Source: DASXRU01 sp033856235
Lineage (GTDB): Bacteria; Acidobacteriota; Blastocatellia; Pyrinomonadales; Pyrinomonadaceae
Direction: 5' to 3'
Length of the DNA: 6,230 bases
Assembly (NCBI GenBank): GCA_033856235.1
Contig: JAWVFI010000156.1
Span: 1-6,230, forward strand
Below are positions 4,907 through 6,230 of this stretch, one piece after another. Each line of letters begins with the position of its first letter. Position 1 is the first letter of the stretch. The notes under the pieces are model-generated. The model had not been told where the DNA came from. It worked only from the letters and a program-made list of their open reading frames with translations, and searched no databases. Both the position numbers and the translations under genes were made by a program.

Positions 4907-6125
4907 TCGTTTGTTTCCAGTAAGCTCCGGGATAAACCATGGCTCGAACGTAAAATATCAACATCACAATGACGCTGGCCCAGCAGATTATCATCGGGAA
5001 AAAAAGGACTTCGCCACCGCAGTAGAGCGGCGACGCAAAAGCGAAGAAGCAAGCATAGGTCACGACGACATAGATGCTGCCGGCGGCATAATAGAGGATC
5101 GCCGGCCCGAGTCCCAGGATCACAATCCAGGGTAAGAGCCACATCAGATACTGAGAGCCAAAACCAGGCGTCAACACCAGGAAAATTGTAATGATGAACC
5201 CGCCTTGCAGAAAGAGGGGCGGCCTCTGCTTTAGTCGGTTCATTAAGAAAGACGCGATGATGATTAGCGCCAGCATCAGCCACTTGGCAATGGTGGCAAA
5301 CGTTGCGTGAATGCCGGTGACTTCAAAAGGCTCGCGCACATACTGTACCGCTTGTGGATACCAGCGCGACATCAGGCTGGTCCAACCCCAGTTGCCATAG
5401 ATGCTGTTATATCCCAGCACCGCTTTGGCAATTATCCTCGGCTCCATTAAGAGATAAGGCAGCGAGCCAAGCAAAAATACCGCGGCGGCCGCAGCAAAGA
5501 ATTTCGCGCGGGCTCGCCAGGCTGGCAGATAGAGAAATATTGCCAGGGCCAGCATCAGTGGCGAGATCTTAACGTTCAGTGCCAGGCCAAACGCAGCGCC
5601 CGCCAGACCCACGCGGTGTTTTTCCTCAAGCAAGTAAATCGAAAGCACGATCAGGAAAACCATTTCGGACGCGGTGCTGCCGTGAAAACCCGAGATGACA
5701 ATCGCTATCGGACAGAGAGCCAACAGCAACACGACCAACGCGGCGGTGCGGCGCGGCATGAATTTGGCGGCCACTCGCCACATCACCGCGATGGTTCCCA
5801 CGTCGGCCAGCGTCGAAACCAACCGCAACCAGAAGGGGAATGCCAGGTGCGTTTTCCGTGCCAACCAATCCAACGCCAGCAATGCATGAATCATGAACGG
5901 CGGGTTATTGAAAGTGTTGTTGAAAGGACCGTTGTAGTAGTAGGCCCTCACTCCGTGCTGGTGAATGTTGGCGACGTAGTCCACGTAGCCGGCCACGTCG
6001 GCGGACCCGGCTGTGAAATAAGCAAAGTAGAGCTTGATGAGCGTAGCCAGGAAGGTGGCGACGATGATCGCGCCGAGCCAGAAGGTGGAAGACGTGGCCG
6101 TGCGTGTTTGTTTGATCTGATTCAA
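4893..6125 (-). CDS. GT-C type polytopic membrane glycosyltransferase
   Basis: The protein is about 410 residues with some ten or eleven hydrophobic segments. It resembles lipid-linked-sugar-dependent (GT-C fold) transferases of the Alg6/Alg8 or GT87/DUF2029 kind. Counting from TTG 6125, helix 1 (15-37) is followed by a long extracytoplasmic loop with Asp43 and Asp49 (SADVAGYVDY), where GT-C enzymes carry a catalytic acid. Next come NNTFNNPPFMIH, comparable to the YPPL element of Alg6, then FHGSTASEMVFL and NVKISPLML, comparable to the conserved Lys-Pro region. The substrate is not predictable; envelope glycan or glycolipid synthesis is likely. The start is uncertain. The frame stays open to the window edge, with GTG at 6209 as another candidate, but bases 6170-6193 form a REP-like hairpin, so a start after it is preferred; TTG 6125 has no clear Shine-Dalgarno. 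Its 3' end overlaps the PLP-enzyme start by 14 bp, showing an operon. Confidence 0.85.
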   Translation of the reverse strand: MNQIKQTRTATSSTFWLGAIIVATFLATLIKLYFAYFTAGSADVAGYVDYVANIHQHGVRAYYYNGPFNNTFNNPPFMIHALLALDWLARKTHLAFPFWLRLVSTLADVGTIAVMWRVAAKFMPRRTAALVVLLLALCPIAIVISGFHGSTASEMVFLIVLSIYLLEEKHRVGLAGAAFGLALNVKISPLMLALAIFLYLPAWRARAKFFAAAAAVFLLGSLPYLLMEPRIIAKAVLGYNSIYGNWGWTSLMSRWYPQAVQYVREPFEVTGIHATFATIAKWLMLALIIIASFLMNRLKQRPPLFLQGGFIITIFLVLTPGFGSQYLMWLLPWIVILGLGPAILYYAAGSIYVVVTYACFFAFASPLYCGGEVLFFPMIICWASVIVMLIFYVRAMVYPGAYWKQTNANS

Positions 6126-6169
6126 ATCGGTTCGCGTGTGCAGAAATATGATGGTCGATTGAACATGTA

Positions 6170-6193
6170 GGGGCGGCACTCCGTGGCCGCCCC
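6170..6193. repeat. Short REP-like hairpin
   Basis: GGGGCGGC (6170-6177) and GCCGCCCC (6186-6193) form a perfect 8-bp stem around ACTCCGTG, and AC/GT can add two more pairs with one bulged base. The sequence differs from the other two palindromes in the window but has the same G-arm/C-arm character. It lies at the 5' side of the glycosyltransferase gene and is most likely a dispersed intergenic repeat, which argues against coding use of this stretch. Confidence 0.65.
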
Positions 6194-6230
6194 CTTGCGC
6201 CGAAATCACAGAGTTCTTAGAAGGATATAC

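Noticed and set aside
5616..6170. Plus-strand 184-codon frame opposite the glycosyltransferase
   Set aside because: It is very rich in charged and polar residues and is the mirror of hydrophobic helices on the other strand, a typical shadow of a membrane protein.

Overview
The window is moderately GC-rich (by eye about 55-60%) bacterial chromosomal DNA with tightly packed genes. The mix of genes, the palindromic intergenic repeats built on GGGACC/CGGGCGTCCCGCCCGC-like and GGGGCGGC/GCCGCCCC-like cores, and the style of the unknown membrane proteins suggest an Acidobacteriota or Verrucomicrobiota-type genome. That placement is an inference and weak. I see no tRNA, rRNA, CRISPR array, transposase or phage gene.

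Layout from left to right. (1) 1-158, minus strand: the 5' end of a gene cut by the window edge, encoding a probable exported lipoprotein. (2) 159-374: a gap filled mostly by a 149-bp near-perfect palindrome (37-bp arms, 175-323). (3) 375-1331, minus: lipA, lipoyl synthase, clearly recognisable from its two cysteine triads. (4) 1332-1478: a divergent intergenic region holding the 5' signals of lipA and of the plus-strand cluster. (5) 1479-3746, plus: three membrane-protein genes with no function I recognise (194, 349 and 131 residues). The first two are translationally coupled. The third lies beyond a 155-bp nested palindromic repeat (3120-3274). (6) 3735-6230, minus: a probable three-gene operon read leftward, consisting of a GT-C type polytopic glycosyltransferase, a fold-type II PLP enzyme of the serine racemase/threonine dehydratase family, and a 68-residue single-pass membrane protein. 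The first two overlap by 14 bp, and the third has its Shine-Dalgarno sequence on the stop codon of the second. The operon meets the plus-strand cluster tail to tail with a 12-bp overlap. (7) 6126-6230: the upstream end of the glycosyltransferase gene, carrying a third, short REP-like hairpin.

Working picture: lipA provides the lipoyl cofactor for 2-oxoacid dehydrogenases and the glycine cleavage system. The three plus-strand genes look like parts of one undescribed inner-membrane system: an exported or anchored protein with extracytoplasmic segments, a large polytopic protein with several histidines and glutamates in or next to its membrane helices, and a small four-helix protein with buried glutamates. 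This is the most promising unknown in the window. The minus-strand operon pairs an envelope glycosyltransferase with an amino-acid racemase/dehydratase; a common pathway is not evident.
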